The notes below the pieces were generated by a model. That model did not search any database, had not been told where the DNA came from, and was given only the letters and a program-made list of their open reading frames with translations. Shown here piece after piece: positions 47,878 to 57,495 of a DNA stretch of 64,000 nucleotides. The position numbers were made by a program, and so were the translations under genes. The stretch is from Fusobacteriota bacterium (GTDB taxonomy: Bacteria > Bacillota > TC1): the NCBI GenBank assembly GCA_022615965.1, contig JAKEGG010000007.1, forward strand, positions 154,067 through 218,066. The letters are read 5' to 3'. The stretch's first letter is position 1, and each line of letters opens with the position of its first letter.

Positions 47878-48543
47878 TTAGTTAATTTCAATTCCACCCA
47901 TAAAAGCAGTACCTTTCAGATAAATAACCAGGGAGCCTTCAACTGGTATTTGCTTGTTTTTTAGTTCAACTCCACCTAGAATACCATTAACCTCACTTCT
48001 TATATTAGCTCCAGCTGGCAACTTTAACTCAATACCACCCAGATATGCGCTTAGATACAAGACTATATCCTCTTTAAAAATAACTTCAGTTAAATCCAAC
48101 TCTACACCACCAAGTAATGCTAAAATATTACCTCCCTTAAAATCCTGGCTGATGATCTTTCTTTCAACACCTCCAAGTATAGCTGTAATTTCCAGCCTAT
48201 CTTCTTTTGAGGATAACTTTTCCCCACTTTTATTTTTCTTAAATAAGCTACCAAAGATTATTTCCAAACCAATTATGATAAAGACACCAGGAAGTATCAA
48301 CTTGCCAGAATCTTCAAACCAGTTGGCTGCTAGGTTAATTGACGCAAACAAGGAAATCATACCTCCAAGGAGAATATTTCTTTTTATAACCAGGATAAGG
48401 ATACCTGTCAATAAAAATATTGATGGTATAATAATTTTGTTGTTTAAGCCAAGTCCACTAATAACATTAAAACTTTCTAACGCAATCACCAATCCTATCA
48501 GAATAAATATCAATCCGAAAAAAAACTTTGATTTCATAATCAA
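47878..48543 (-). CDS. LiaF/DUF5668-like membrane protein with repeated GG[VI]E motifs
   Basis: N-terminal TM hairpins; C-terminal ILGGVE/LLGGVE/YLGGIE/ILGGVE/FMGGIE repeats. Confidence 0.8.
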   Translation of the reverse strand: MIMKSKFFFGLIFILIGLVIALESFNVISGLGLNNKIIIPSIFLLTGILILVIKRNILLGGMISLFASINLAANWFEDSGKLILPGVFIIIGLEIIFGSLFKKNKSGEKLSSKEDRLEITAILGGVERKIISQDFKGGNILALLGGVELDLTEVIFKEDIVLYLSAYLGGIELKLPAGANIRSEVNGILGGVELKNKQIPVEGSLVIYLKGTAFMGGIEIN

Positions 48544-48554
48544 CCTCCTTATTT

Positions 48555-49181
48555 TTAAAATTCATCAATTATTGCCTGAGTCTCATTTAACAATTTTTCT
48601 CTTTTTACTGTAATATTTTCACTTAAATAATTTAATAAATACTCTATTCTCAGATTTTTCTCACTACCTGCAAAAACAGTAATCAAGATCTTACCGTCAC
48701 CCTTTTCTACAGAGGCAATATATTCCTTTAAATTTTTAACTTCTTCCTTACGCTTGGTTTTAACATGTACCATTATGTCTTCTACTTCTAACTTATGCCA
48801 TACTCTATTCAGAGTATCCTCATCTCCACTAAGACTGTATCTAGCTTTTTTCAACATCGCGCTTAAGGATTTCTTATTGCTACCTTTATTTTTAATTATA
48901 TTTATCTTTAATCCTTCAGGAAGAGAATTATTGATACTAAACAAACACTTATTAATATCAATATCTTCCTGAACTTCGATTTCTAAAAGTTCACCTGTGC
49001 TTTTAAGACCAACACCTTTGGCAATAGCGAAAGAAAGCTTCATGTGGGGATTAAAGCCTTCACTAAAGCTAACTTTTAAGCCACTTCTTCTAAAAGCTTG
49101 TCTAAAAACCTTCATCAGTTCAAGGTGTGACAGATAAGCCATATTATCTAAAACTTGAAATTCCATTACATAATTAGCCAC
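48555..49181 (-). CDS. TIGR03936 family radical SAM-associated protein
   Basis: AYLSHLELMKVFRQAFRRSGLKVSFSEGFNPHMKLSFA; adjacent to a B12-binding radical SAM gene. Confidence 0.92.
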   Translation of the reverse strand: MANYVMEFQVLDNMAYLSHLELMKVFRQAFRRSGLKVSFSEGFNPHMKLSFAIAKGVGLKSTGELLEIEVQEDIDINKCLFSINNSLPEGLKINIIKNKGSNKKSLSAMLKKARYSLSGDEDTLNRVWHKLEVEDIMVHVKTKRKEEVKNLKEYIASVEKGDGKILITVFAGSEKNLRIEYLLNYLSENITVKREKLLNETQAIIDEF

Positions 49182-51039
49182 GATACTGCCCCTTTATGTC
49201 CATTTTAATGTCATCAACGCAAACCCCACAACCAGTACAACCTAGACGACAGTCTTTGGTGATATTTTGTTCTTTGGATTTTTGATACTCATTCCAAAGA
49301 TAGCTTTTTTTAACTCCTAGGTCAATATGATCCCAATAAAGGTTGTCCTCAAGGTCAAAGAATCTTTCACTATAAAACCTTCGATCAATACCTAATTTAA
49401 AGAAAGCCTTATCCCATTTATCTTTATCAAAAAATTCATCCCAGCTGTCAAACATACAACCAGAATTATGAACCTCTTCTAAAAGGTCAGCTAGTTTTCT
49501 GTCCCCTCTGGCCAACATACCTTCTAGAACACTTAGTTCTGAATAGTGATAGCTCAAAGTCAATCCCTTGCCAAACTCTCTTAATGAATCTTTTAGTATA
49601 TTTTGTTTCCTTATTAGTTCATCTCTGGAATTTTGACCAAACCACTGAAAAGGAGTAAAAGGCTTTGGTACAAAGGATGATACACTAACTGTTACCTTAA
49701 TATTTCTACCTTTACTAATACTTCTACCTAAGCTTAAAACCTTTTTACTTAATTTTATTATACCCATAATATCTTCATCTGTTTCTCCAGGTAGACCAAT
49801 CATAAAATATAGTTTGACACGCTCCCAACCTGCATTAAAAGCGCCTTCTAGTGATACTAGAAGATCTTCTTCTGTAACCCCTTTATTTATTACATCACGC
49901 ATTCTCTGAGTACCTGCCTCTGGAGCAAAAGTAAATCCAGTTTTTTTGACCTTTTGAATCATTTTTGCCAGGTTTACAGAAAATGTATCTACTCTTAAAG
50001 ATGGAAGTGAAATACTTATTTTTTTATCCTCATATCTTTGGATAAGGAGCTTAACTAATTCTTCTACCCCTGTATAATCTGCCGTACTCAAGGAAGTCAA
50101 AGAAATATCATCATAGCCACTGGCTGGTACTAGAGACTCACTTATGGTTAAAAGTCGTCTAACTGATTTTTCTCTTACTGGACGATAATACATCCCAGCC
50201 TGACAAAAACGGCACCCATGAGTGCAGCCTCTTAAAACCTCTAACATCATTCTGTCATGTACAGCATCAACAAAAGGTATTACTATCTTGGTCGGGTAGT
50301 AACTTTCTTCAAGATTTTTGACTAAAGCTTTTTTAACTTTAATCTTACTATCACTAAAATTGTAGGTCCCTATATACTTGCCAGCATTATCATATTCTGC
50401 CTTATAGTCTTTTGGTACATAGACCCCTCTTATCATTGATAGCTCTTTTAAAAGATTTTGTTTATCTGTTATTTTACCCAGTTTCAAATAATTGGCAGTA
50501 ACTGTCATGATTGCTTTTAAGGCTTCTTCTCCATCTCCTATTAAAAATAAATCGAAAAATGGTGCTATAGGCTCAGGATTAACACTACAAGGACCTCCAC
50601 CTATAATCAATGGGTAATCATCATTTTCCCTATCCTTATTTCTAAGAGGAATACCAGCTAATTTTAACATGGCAAGTATATTGGTATAGCTCATTTCATA
50701 TTGTAGAGTAAAGCCAATCAACGGGAATTCTGTTAGCGGCCTAAAGCTCTCTAATGAATAGAGGGGAATTTTGTTCTCCTCCATTTTTTGATACATATCC
50801 GGCCAAGGCATAAAAACTCTTTCCATAGCGTATGGTGTCGTTTCATTAATTAGTCCATATAGAATCTGTAAGCCTAAATGGGACATGCCTACCTCATATA
50901 CATCAGGAAAACAAAAGGCAATCTGACATTGTGATTGATCTTTTTCCTTCACAACGCTGTTCCATTCACCTCCAATATATCTCCCTGGCTTATCAACCTG
51001 TGCCAATATTTTATCTGTGATTACTTGTCTGATATCCAT
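49174..51039 (-). CDS. TIGR03960 family B12-binding domain-containing radical SAM protein
   Basis: RGCTHGCRFCQAGMYYRPVREKS, FAPEAGTQRMRDVINKG. Confidence 0.93.
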   Translation of the reverse strand: MDIRQVITDKILAQVDKPGRYIGGEWNSVVKEKDQSQCQIAFCFPDVYEVGMSHLGLQILYGLINETTPYAMERVFMPWPDMYQKMEENKIPLYSLESFRPLTEFPLIGFTLQYEMSYTNILAMLKLAGIPLRNKDRENDDYPLIIGGGPCSVNPEPIAPFFDLFLIGDGEEALKAIMTVTANYLKLGKITDKQNLLKELSMIRGVYVPKDYKAEYDNAGKYIGTYNFSDSKIKVKKALVKNLEESYYPTKIVIPFVDAVHDRMMLEVLRGCTHGCRFCQAGMYYRPVREKSVRRLLTISESLVPASGYDDISLTSLSTADYTGVEELVKLLIQRYEDKKISISLPSLRVDTFSVNLAKMIQKVKKTGFTFAPEAGTQRMRDVINKGVTEEDLLVSLEGAFNAGWERVKLYFMIGLPGETDEDIMGIIKLSKKVLSLGRSISKGRNIKVTVSVSSFVPKPFTPFQWFGQNSRDELIRKQNILKDSLREFGKGLTLSYHYSELSVLEGMLARGDRKLADLLEEVHNSGCMFDSWDEFFDKDKWDKAFFKLGIDRRFYSERFFDLEDNLYWDHIDLGVKKSYLWNEYQKSKEQNITKDCRLGCTGCGVCVDDIKMDIKGQYRG

Positions 51040-51047
51040 TGATTCTC

Positions 51048-52166
51048 CTAAAATATAACTTTTGTTCTTTGCATACTAATATTTAATATTATTCCACAAG
51101 CAATAAAACTTACTAGCAAATTACTCCCAGCTGCACTAATAAAAGGCAGCGGTATCCCTGTTACTGGCATTAAACTTAAATTCATACCGATATTTTCTAC
51201 AATATGGAATAAAAACATACTGATAAAGCCTATGGTTACTAAATATCCATAATGATCAAGACATTCATGAGCAATTTTCAGTGCCTTAAGCAAAAACAAG
51301 AAGAAAACTATTATCAGGACCAAAGATCCAATAAAGCCAAATTCTTCACCCACTACTGAAAAGGCAAAGTCAGATTCCTTTACAGGCAGTAGATTGACCT
51401 GAGTACCATTTAAAAATCCTTTGCCACTTAGACCACCTGATCCTACAGCAATGGTTGCCTGAATAATATTGTAGCCTGCTCCTAGTCCATTTTGTCCATC
51501 TTTATATGGATTAAGAAATACTGTAAATCTTTGTATCTGGTATTCATCTAAGGGTATAGGCAAACCTATGGTAAGATGCAAAAAAATCCAAAGTACAATA
51601 ATCCCCAAGGCCCCAAAAAATATTATCGCCAGATATTTCTTATTATATGTAGAAGAAAATAACATCCCAAAGATTATTGCTATGAATACCAAAGTTGTAC
51701 CCATATCTGGTTCTAAAAGTATCAGGATCAAAGGAGGTACCGCATATAACAAGGCTGAAAAGATATTCTTAAATGATCCATCGTTTTCATAATGCCTGGT
51801 TAGGTAATTAGCATAGACTAAAATGAAAAATATTTTACTGAACTCAGATGGCTGAATGCTAAATGGACCGATATATATCCAGTTTTTCGCACCATATATT
51901 TCTTTACCAAATATCAATACCAAAACTAATATCAGTATCATTATAAAGTAAAGAGGTTTTTCAATTTCTTTATACTTATTGTAATCTATAGATGCTATAA
52001 AGAATAAGCCTAACATACCTAAAGCAATATATATACCTGTCTTCAAGACAAGATTATCAGTTAGTCCCTGACCAGTTGAAAAGCTTAATATAAAGCCCAT
52101 CAAAGCCAGACCCAAAGTTAAAGCTAAAAATATCCAATCTGCTTTTTTCCATAAATCTCTGTTCAT
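51048..52166 (-). CDS. rodA: Rod shape-determining protein RodA (SEDS glycosyltransferase)
   Basis: Polytopic; QPSEFSKIFFILVYANYL, LEPDMGTTLVF, GEEFGFIGSL, PLPFISAAGSNLLVSF. Confidence 0.95.
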   Translation of the reverse strand: MNRDLWKKADWIFLALTLGLALMGFILSFSTGQGLTDNLVLKTGIYIALGMLGLFFIASIDYNKYKEIEKPLYFIMILILVLVLIFGKEIYGAKNWIYIGPFSIQPSEFSKIFFILVYANYLTRHYENDGSFKNIFSALLYAVPPLILILLEPDMGTTLVFIAIIFGMLFSSTYNKKYLAIIFFGALGIIVLWIFLHLTIGLPIPLDEYQIQRFTVFLNPYKDGQNGLGAGYNIIQATIAVGSGGLSGKGFLNGTQVNLLPVKESDFAFSVVGEEFGFIGSLVLIIVFFLFLLKALKIAHECLDHYGYLVTIGFISMFLFHIVENIGMNLSLMPVTGIPLPFISAAGSNLLVSFIACGIILNISMQRTKVIF

Positions 52167-54197
52167 TTATTCTCCTTTCATACTATAGTATGCTTCCATT
52201 ACATCTTTAGCTACATAAGCTGCAGAGTTTGAACTGTTCTTTCCATATTCAATGATTACTGCTACTGCTATTTCAGGATTATCCACAGGACTATAACCTA
52301 CAAATAAACCATGATAATCATTTTTCTCCGGATCATCACCTGCTCTTCCAGTTTCAGAAGTTCCTGTTTTACCAGCTACAGATAAACCGCTGGATCTAAA
52401 GACACTGCTGGCTGTACCTGAGGTAGTAACCAGCTTCATACCTTCTTTAACTAGATTGATCTCATCTAAGGTTATCTCAACTTTATTTAATACAATTGGT
52501 TTAACCTCATATTTACTTTTTCCATCTGCTGTTGTGACACTTTTGATAATGGTAGGCTTATACCTTGTTCCACCATTTGCTATGGTTGATATATATTCCC
52601 CTAACTGTAGAATACTATAGTTATTCAAGCCCTGTCCAATGGATACAAGGTCAGTGTCATGGATATACCATTCTTTGTTTTCTTCATAGTATTTTTCAGC
52701 TTTAGCTATTGCCAATTCTTTGTTTTGTTCCAGGATTTCAATTTTTTCCTTTTTAGCACTGCTGGATAAGGTGCTATCAGAATTTACTTGTACAATTTCA
52801 ATTGAGGTCTGTTCATTTATCTGAGCAATAATCCCTTCTAGATAATTTTTTTCAAAGCTTGCTTTTGAGGCAGGTGATGGTAAAAAACCTTTAGTTACAC
52901 CTTGCATGTCAGAAAAGCCTGGATCTACTCCTAAACCAAATTGTATTGAAGTTTTATCAATATTTTCAATTCCGGCCATTTCAGCTATACCTTGGAAATA
53001 TGAATTACATGATACCCTGATTCCTTCTAATAATGCAGTTTCACCATGAATTCCTGTACATTTGATATTGTCTCTCCATTCACCAGTACAATTAATATGT
53101 ACATCTGGAGTCAGGCCAGCATAATGTAAGGCTGAAAATGCAGTAATCATTTTGAAGGTAGAACCAGGTGGATAGGCATCGCTTATAACTTTATTTACTA
53201 ATGGTGCTTTGGTATTTTCAAAATAATATTTGTACTCATTTTCTGAGATACCATCAACAAAGTCATTTGGATTCAAATCTGGTTTTGAGGCCATAGCTAA
53301 TATTTCTCCGGTATTAGGATTGAATGCAATAGCAGCTCCCGCTCCTGCCTTTGGATTAACTGCAACCGAGGAAGCTATCTGTGCATCAAGAGATGATTCC
53401 AGGGCTTTTTGTAGTTCCAGGTTGATAGTCAGCTGAAAATTATCACCTGGTATAGAGTTATTCTCTGTAGACTTAACTGCAACAGTTTTGCCTAAACTAT
53501 CGATTTCTACCTGTTGTATCCCCTTTGTACCAAGGAGACCTTTGATATCAGTACCTTGCTGTTTAAATACTTCCAGTGATTTTTCCAGTCCAGCTTTTCC
53601 AACTATATCATTTAAAGAATAAATATTTTCATTTCCAGCATATTCTTCCTTGCTGATATTCCCTACATAGCCGATGGTATTTCCTAGAACTGTTCCTTCA
53701 GGATAATATCTTGTAGGTATTATATTTACTGAAGCTGCTGGTAAAATATTTGCTCTTTCATAAAACTTACCAATTATTTCAGCTCCGGTACTTTGATCGT
53801 AATGTATCTTGATTATTTCTACATCACCATAAATTCCCTTTTTATTGGCTTCTTCGATTACTGAATATATTTTTTCTTCGTTGTAACCTAAAGGAGTCAA
53901 CAAAGTGGCTAAGTTATATATAGTAAGTTTTTGATCACCTTGAGCAGCATTTGTATCCAAAATAATGGAAGCAATTGGTATGGACGTCGCTAAAACCTTA
54001 CCATTTATATCTAAGATATCTCCTCTTTTTGTTGGCAGATTGATTAGCCTCATACTATTGCTTGATGACTGAGTTTTATATTTTTGGCCATTGATAATTT
54101 GTAATTGAAAAAGTTTGATTGCTAATATTAAAAAAATAGCTAAAAAAATTATTAGATAAAAGCTGATATTAACATGAGCGCTCTTTTTTTGATTCAT
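52167..54197 (-). CDS. mrdA: Penicillin-binding protein 2 (elongasome)
   Basis: KRGDILDINGKVLATS, PPGSTFKMITA (SxxK), SCNS, AGKTGTSE (KTGT). Confidence 0.95.
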   Translation of the reverse strand: MNQKKSAHVNISFYLIIFLAIFLILAIKLFQLQIINGQKYKTQSSSNSMRLINLPTKRGDILDINGKVLATSIPIASIILDTNAAQGDQKLTIYNLATLLTPLGYNEEKIYSVIEEANKKGIYGDVEIIKIHYDQSTGAEIIGKFYERANILPAASVNIIPTRYYPEGTVLGNTIGYVGNISKEEYAGNENIYSLNDIVGKAGLEKSLEVFKQQGTDIKGLLGTKGIQQVEIDSLGKTVAVKSTENNSIPGDNFQLTINLELQKALESSLDAQIASSVAVNPKAGAGAAIAFNPNTGEILAMASKPDLNPNDFVDGISENEYKYYFENTKAPLVNKVISDAYPPGSTFKMITAFSALHYAGLTPDVHINCTGEWRDNIKCTGIHGETALLEGIRVSCNSYFQGIAEMAGIENIDKTSIQFGLGVDPGFSDMQGVTKGFLPSPASKASFEKNYLEGIIAQINEQTSIEIVQVNSDSTLSSSAKKEKIEILEQNKELAIAKAEKYYEENKEWYIHDTDLVSIGQGLNNYSILQLGEYISTIANGGTRYKPTIIKSVTTADGKSKYEVKPIVLNKVEITLDEINLVKEGMKLVTTSGTASSVFRSSGLSVAGKTGTSETGRAGDDPEKNDYHGLFVGYSPVDNPEIAVAVIIEYGKNSSNSAAYVAKDVMEAYYSMKGE

Positions 54198-54697
54198 TGT
54201 ATCTCCTTGTTTATTCTATGGAAAATCAAATAAGTAAGTGGGTATATTATTAAACCTAACAAAAGGTTATAGATGCTGGAGAATAAGGCATTTTTAATAA
54301 ATATCAAATTTACATAGTAGCCTTTCCCCACAAAAAGCAGTAAAACACCCATTACCAGATAATATATAATTGAGCTTAAAAATATTATAAGTAAAGCAAT
54401 AATAATATTTTCCCTGATCATTCTTTTTGAATATCTATTGATCAATAATATTATTATACCGAAAGCTAATATGTGACTTCCAATCATCTGACCTATATAT
54501 AGATCCATCAGGACTCCAGCTATAATAAAGGCCAAAAGCAAATCTTCTCTTTTTAAAAAAAAGGTCAAAGATATTAGTATGACCAAAACAAGATCAGCCA
54601 TGCCTCCAAATAGTTTGATATTAGAAAAAAAAGTAGCCTCGATAATTATAGCGAGGCAAATTAGTAATGTGTATAGTATATAATATATAGTCTTCAT
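54194..54697 (-). CDS. mreD: Rod shape-determining protein MreD
   Basis: Small polytopic ORF between mreC and mrdA. Confidence 0.9.
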   Translation of the reverse strand: MKTIYYILYTLLICLAIIIEATFFSNIKLFGGMADLVLVILISLTFFLKREDLLLAFIIAGVLMDLYIGQMIGSHILAFGIIILLINRYSKRMIRENIIIALLIIFLSSIIYYLVMGVLLLFVGKGYYVNLIFIKNALFSSIYNLLLGLIIYPLTYLIFHRINKEIQ

Positions 54698-54724
54698 AAA
54701 ATATTCCTAAAGGTAATTCCTTTA

Positions 54725-55624
54725 CTATTGAGTTTCAGCATTTTGTGGATCAGTTGTTTCCACTGGTGTCTGTGTTACCGGCTTAATTTCTTGCTTTATA
54801 ATTATAGAAACAAAATTAATATTATTAAAATTTGCATATGGTTCTACAATCGCTTTCTTCATTAAACCATCAGAACTGTTGGTAATACTTTTTATTTTGC
54901 CTATTCTTAAGTTTTTAAAGGTTAAATCACCTAAGCCTGAGGTAACCACCTCATAACCTTCCATGATATTTGCATTAGCAGGTATCTGGATCATCTGCAG
55001 TGTTCCTTGATTAGTTTCATCTCCCAATAAAATTCCAGGATAACCAGTTTCCGTAGTGACTACAGTAATAGCTCCATATTTAGGGTCTGTTAATAAAGTT
55101 ATTTCTGCTGTAGATTTGGTTACATTTGTTACCTTACCAATAAAACCACTTGAATTAACAACTGGCATATTGACCTGAATACCACTGGTCTGTCCTTTGT
55201 TAACTGTAATTGTCTTATACCAATCCTTGATGCTCCTGCCTATTACCTCAGCATTTACCATTACTAGATCTGTATTTTGCTGTTGAATCTGAAGGAGTTT
55301 TTTCAACTCATCATTTTCAACCTTATACTGCAACAGCTCACTATTAAAGGTTTCCAGCCTGCCAACTTCTTCTTTTAAGCTATCATTTTCTTCCTTGACC
55401 TTTTTATAGTCAACAAGTCCCTTCAGAAAATAGACTACTCCTGTACTAGTATTATTTGAAACCTCCTGAACCGGATAAAGCATCTGTTTCATAAAGGATT
55501 CTACTGGTGCAAGACCTAATGTATTATTGCTGGTTATTCTGATAATAATTACTATAATTATTATACCAACAGCAATTAGTATTTTTGTTCTGTTAGAACT
55601 ATTATTTACAGAATTATTCCTCAT
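54725..55624 (-). CDS. mreC: Rod shape-determining protein MreC
   Basis: N-terminal TM, coiled coil, VNKGQTSGIQVNMPVVNSSGFIGKV. Confidence 0.94.
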   Translation of the reverse strand: MRNNSVNNSSNRTKILIAVGIIIIVIIIRITSNNTLGLAPVESFMKQMLYPVQEVSNNTSTGVVYFLKGLVDYKKVKEENDSLKEEVGRLETFNSELLQYKVENDELKKLLQIQQQNTDLVMVNAEVIGRSIKDWYKTITVNKGQTSGIQVNMPVVNSSGFIGKVTNVTKSTAEITLLTDPKYGAITVVTTETGYPGILLGDETNQGTLQMIQIPANANIMEGYEVVTSGLGDLTFKNLRIGKIKSITNSSDGLMKKAIVEPYANFNNINFVSIIIKQEIKPVTQTPVETTDPQNAETQ

Positions 55625-55626
55625 AT

Positions 55627-56670
55627 TTACCTATCATGACCTAATACTTTTCTCCAACCAGCCAGATTTTCTACGACTATTCCTGTACCTTTTGCTACTG
55701 CTAACAATGGTTCCTCGGCAACATATACAGGCATAGCAGTTACATCTCTGATCAATCTGTCCAATCCATATAACTTTGAGCCTCCTCCTGCTAAAACGAT
55801 ACCTCTATCTATCAGGTCTGAAGAAAGTTCCGGTGGAGTGTGCTCAAGACAATATCTTACACATTCCACTATTCTTGCTAAAGGCTCTTCTAAAGCCTCC
55901 CTTACTTCATCACCAGTTATTTCTATAGTTTTTGGTAGTCCTTCCAGCATGTCTCTGCCTCTGACACTATATCTTGCCATTTTTTTTTCAATATCTTCTG
56001 GGGAATCAAGGAAATAGGCGCTGCCAAAATTGATTTTTATTTCTTCAGCTGTCCTATCACCAATCAACAAATTGTATTTTTTCTTTAAAAAGTTGATAAT
56101 TGATAGATCCATAGCATCTCCACCAACTCTGATAGACTTATCTGTTACTATTCCACCAAGGGAAATGATAGCCACCTCAGTAGTGCCACCACCAATGTCA
56201 ACAATCATGTTACCAGTAGCTTCCTCTACAGGAAGACCTGCTCCAATAGCAGCTGCCATCGGTTCTTTTATCAATTGTACTTCTTTAGCCCCTGCTTGTA
56301 AGGCAGCTTCCTTCACTGCTCTTTCCTCTACTGGTGTTACTCCTGAAGGTACACCTACTACAACCACAGGCTTAAAGAAACTAAATCTTCCTCTGGCTTT
56401 ATCTATAAAATATCTCAACATAGCCTGAGCTACATCAAAATCAGCTATAACTCCATCTTTTAATGGCCTGATAGCCACTATTTTCTCAGGAGTTCTTCCT
56501 ATCATTCTTTTAGCTTCTTCTCCAACTGCCAGAATTTCTTTAGTTACTGTATCAACAGCAACTACAGAAGGCTCCTGCATAACAACACCTTCTTCTCTCA
56601 CATATACCAATATATTTGCAGTACCTAAATCAATACCAAGATCTTTTACTCCAAAATTAAATCCAAACAT
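55627..56670 (-). CDS. mreB: Rod shape-determining protein MreB
   Basis: [49 protein letters not shown]; start corrected to 56670. Confidence 0.98.
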   Translation of the reverse strand: MFGFNFGVKDLGIDLGTANILVYVREEGVVMQEPSVVAVDTVTKEILAVGEEAKRMIGRTPEKIVAIRPLKDGVIADFDVAQAMLRYFIDKARGRFSFFKPVVVVGVPSGVTPVEERAVKEAALQAGAKEVQLIKEPMAAAIGAGLPVEEATGNMIVDIGGGTTEVAIISLGGIVTDKSIRVGGDAMDLSIINFLKKKYNLLIGDRTAEEIKINFGSAYFLDSPEDIEKKMARYSVRGRDMLEGLPKTIEITGDEVREALEEPLARIVECVRYCLEHTPPELSSDLIDRGIVLAGGGSKLYGLDRLIRDVTAMPVYVAEEPLLAVAKGTGIVVENLAGWRKVLGHDR

Positions 56671-56687
56671 TATACACTCCTTCAATT

Positions 56688-56717
56688 TGATACAACATAT
56701 CATTTTATATTGTATCA
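56688..56717. promoter_or_regulatory. 12-bp near-perfect inverted repeat upstream of mreB
   Basis: TGATACAATATA-AAATGA-TATGTTGTATCA (minus strand), one G-U position. Confidence 0.6.
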
Positions 56718-56742
56718 TAATAAATGGGATTATAAAATATTT

Positions 56743-57423
56743 TTATAGAATTTTTTCCTCTTTGAAGCTATAATAGCTGTTTTCACCTATAATTATGTGG
56801 TCTAAAACGTCAATTCCTAAAAGATTACCTCCACTCTTTATCCTTTTAGTAACTTCTATATCTTCCTGGCTAGGTGATGCATCACCACTAGGATGATTAT
56901 GAGCCAATATAATTGCAGCAGCACTTTTTTTTATTGCTGTTTTAAATAATTCTCTCGGATGAACAATAGAAGAATTAAGACTACCTATGGAAACAGTTTC
57001 TATGCCAATAAGGTAATTTTTTGTATTAAGCATCAATATCTGAAAATGCTCCTTGCTCAAGCCCCTTAAATTTTCTTCTAGTACTAAAGATGCATCTTTA
57101 GATGACTTGATGATGATTTTCTCCCCATTACCACTGATTCCTCTTCTTGAAAGTTCAAAAGCAGCTAAAATCGTAACAGCTTTATCTTTGCCTATTCCTT
57201 TGATTGAACATAATTCATCTACCTCAAGTTTACTGATATTTACTATACTCCCATATTTATTCAATAAGGAGATTGCAACATCTATAGAGGTATGTTCTCT
57301 ATAACCATTTCTTAGCAATATTGCCAGCAATTCTTGGTCAGAGATATTGCTGAATCCTACATCTAGACTTCTTTCTCTTGGTCTTAGCCTGTTAGGCATA
57401 TCCTTTATTTTTTTCTTTTTCAT
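56743..57423 (-). CDS. radC: JAB/JAMM domain DNA repair protein RadC
   Basis: MKKKKIKDMPNRLRPRERS; AHNHPSGDASPSQEDI JAMM motif; start corrected to 57423. Confidence 0.95.
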   Translation of the reverse strand: MKKKKIKDMPNRLRPRERSLDVGFSNISDQELLAILLRNGYREHTSIDVAISLLNKYGSIVNISKLEVDELCSIKGIGKDKAVTILAAFELSRRGISGNGEKIIIKSSKDASLVLEENLRGLSKEHFQILMLNTKNYLIGIETVSIGSLNSSIVHPRELFKTAIKKSAAAIILAHNHPSGDASPSQEDIEVTKRIKSGGNLLGIDVLDHIIIGENSYYSFKEEKIL

Positions 57424-57431
57424 AAAAATAT

Positions 57432-57464
57432 CCTCCTGCTTCAAAGTAATTCTCAAGCAGGAGG
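57432..57464 (-). promoter_or_regulatory. Hairpin (terminator-like) containing the radC Shine-Dalgarno
   Basis: CCTCCTGCTT-(13 nt)-AAGCAGGAGG then ATATTTTT-ATG on the minus strand. Confidence 0.8.
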
Positions 57465-57495
57465 TCAATTTATGTGAAACCATAATTATTTTACA

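Noticed and set aside
47954-48613. 219-aa plus-strand ORF
   Set aside because: Antisense shadow of the LiaF-like gene and the end of the TIGR03936 gene; Ser/Pro/Thr-rich translation typical of reverse-frame artefacts.
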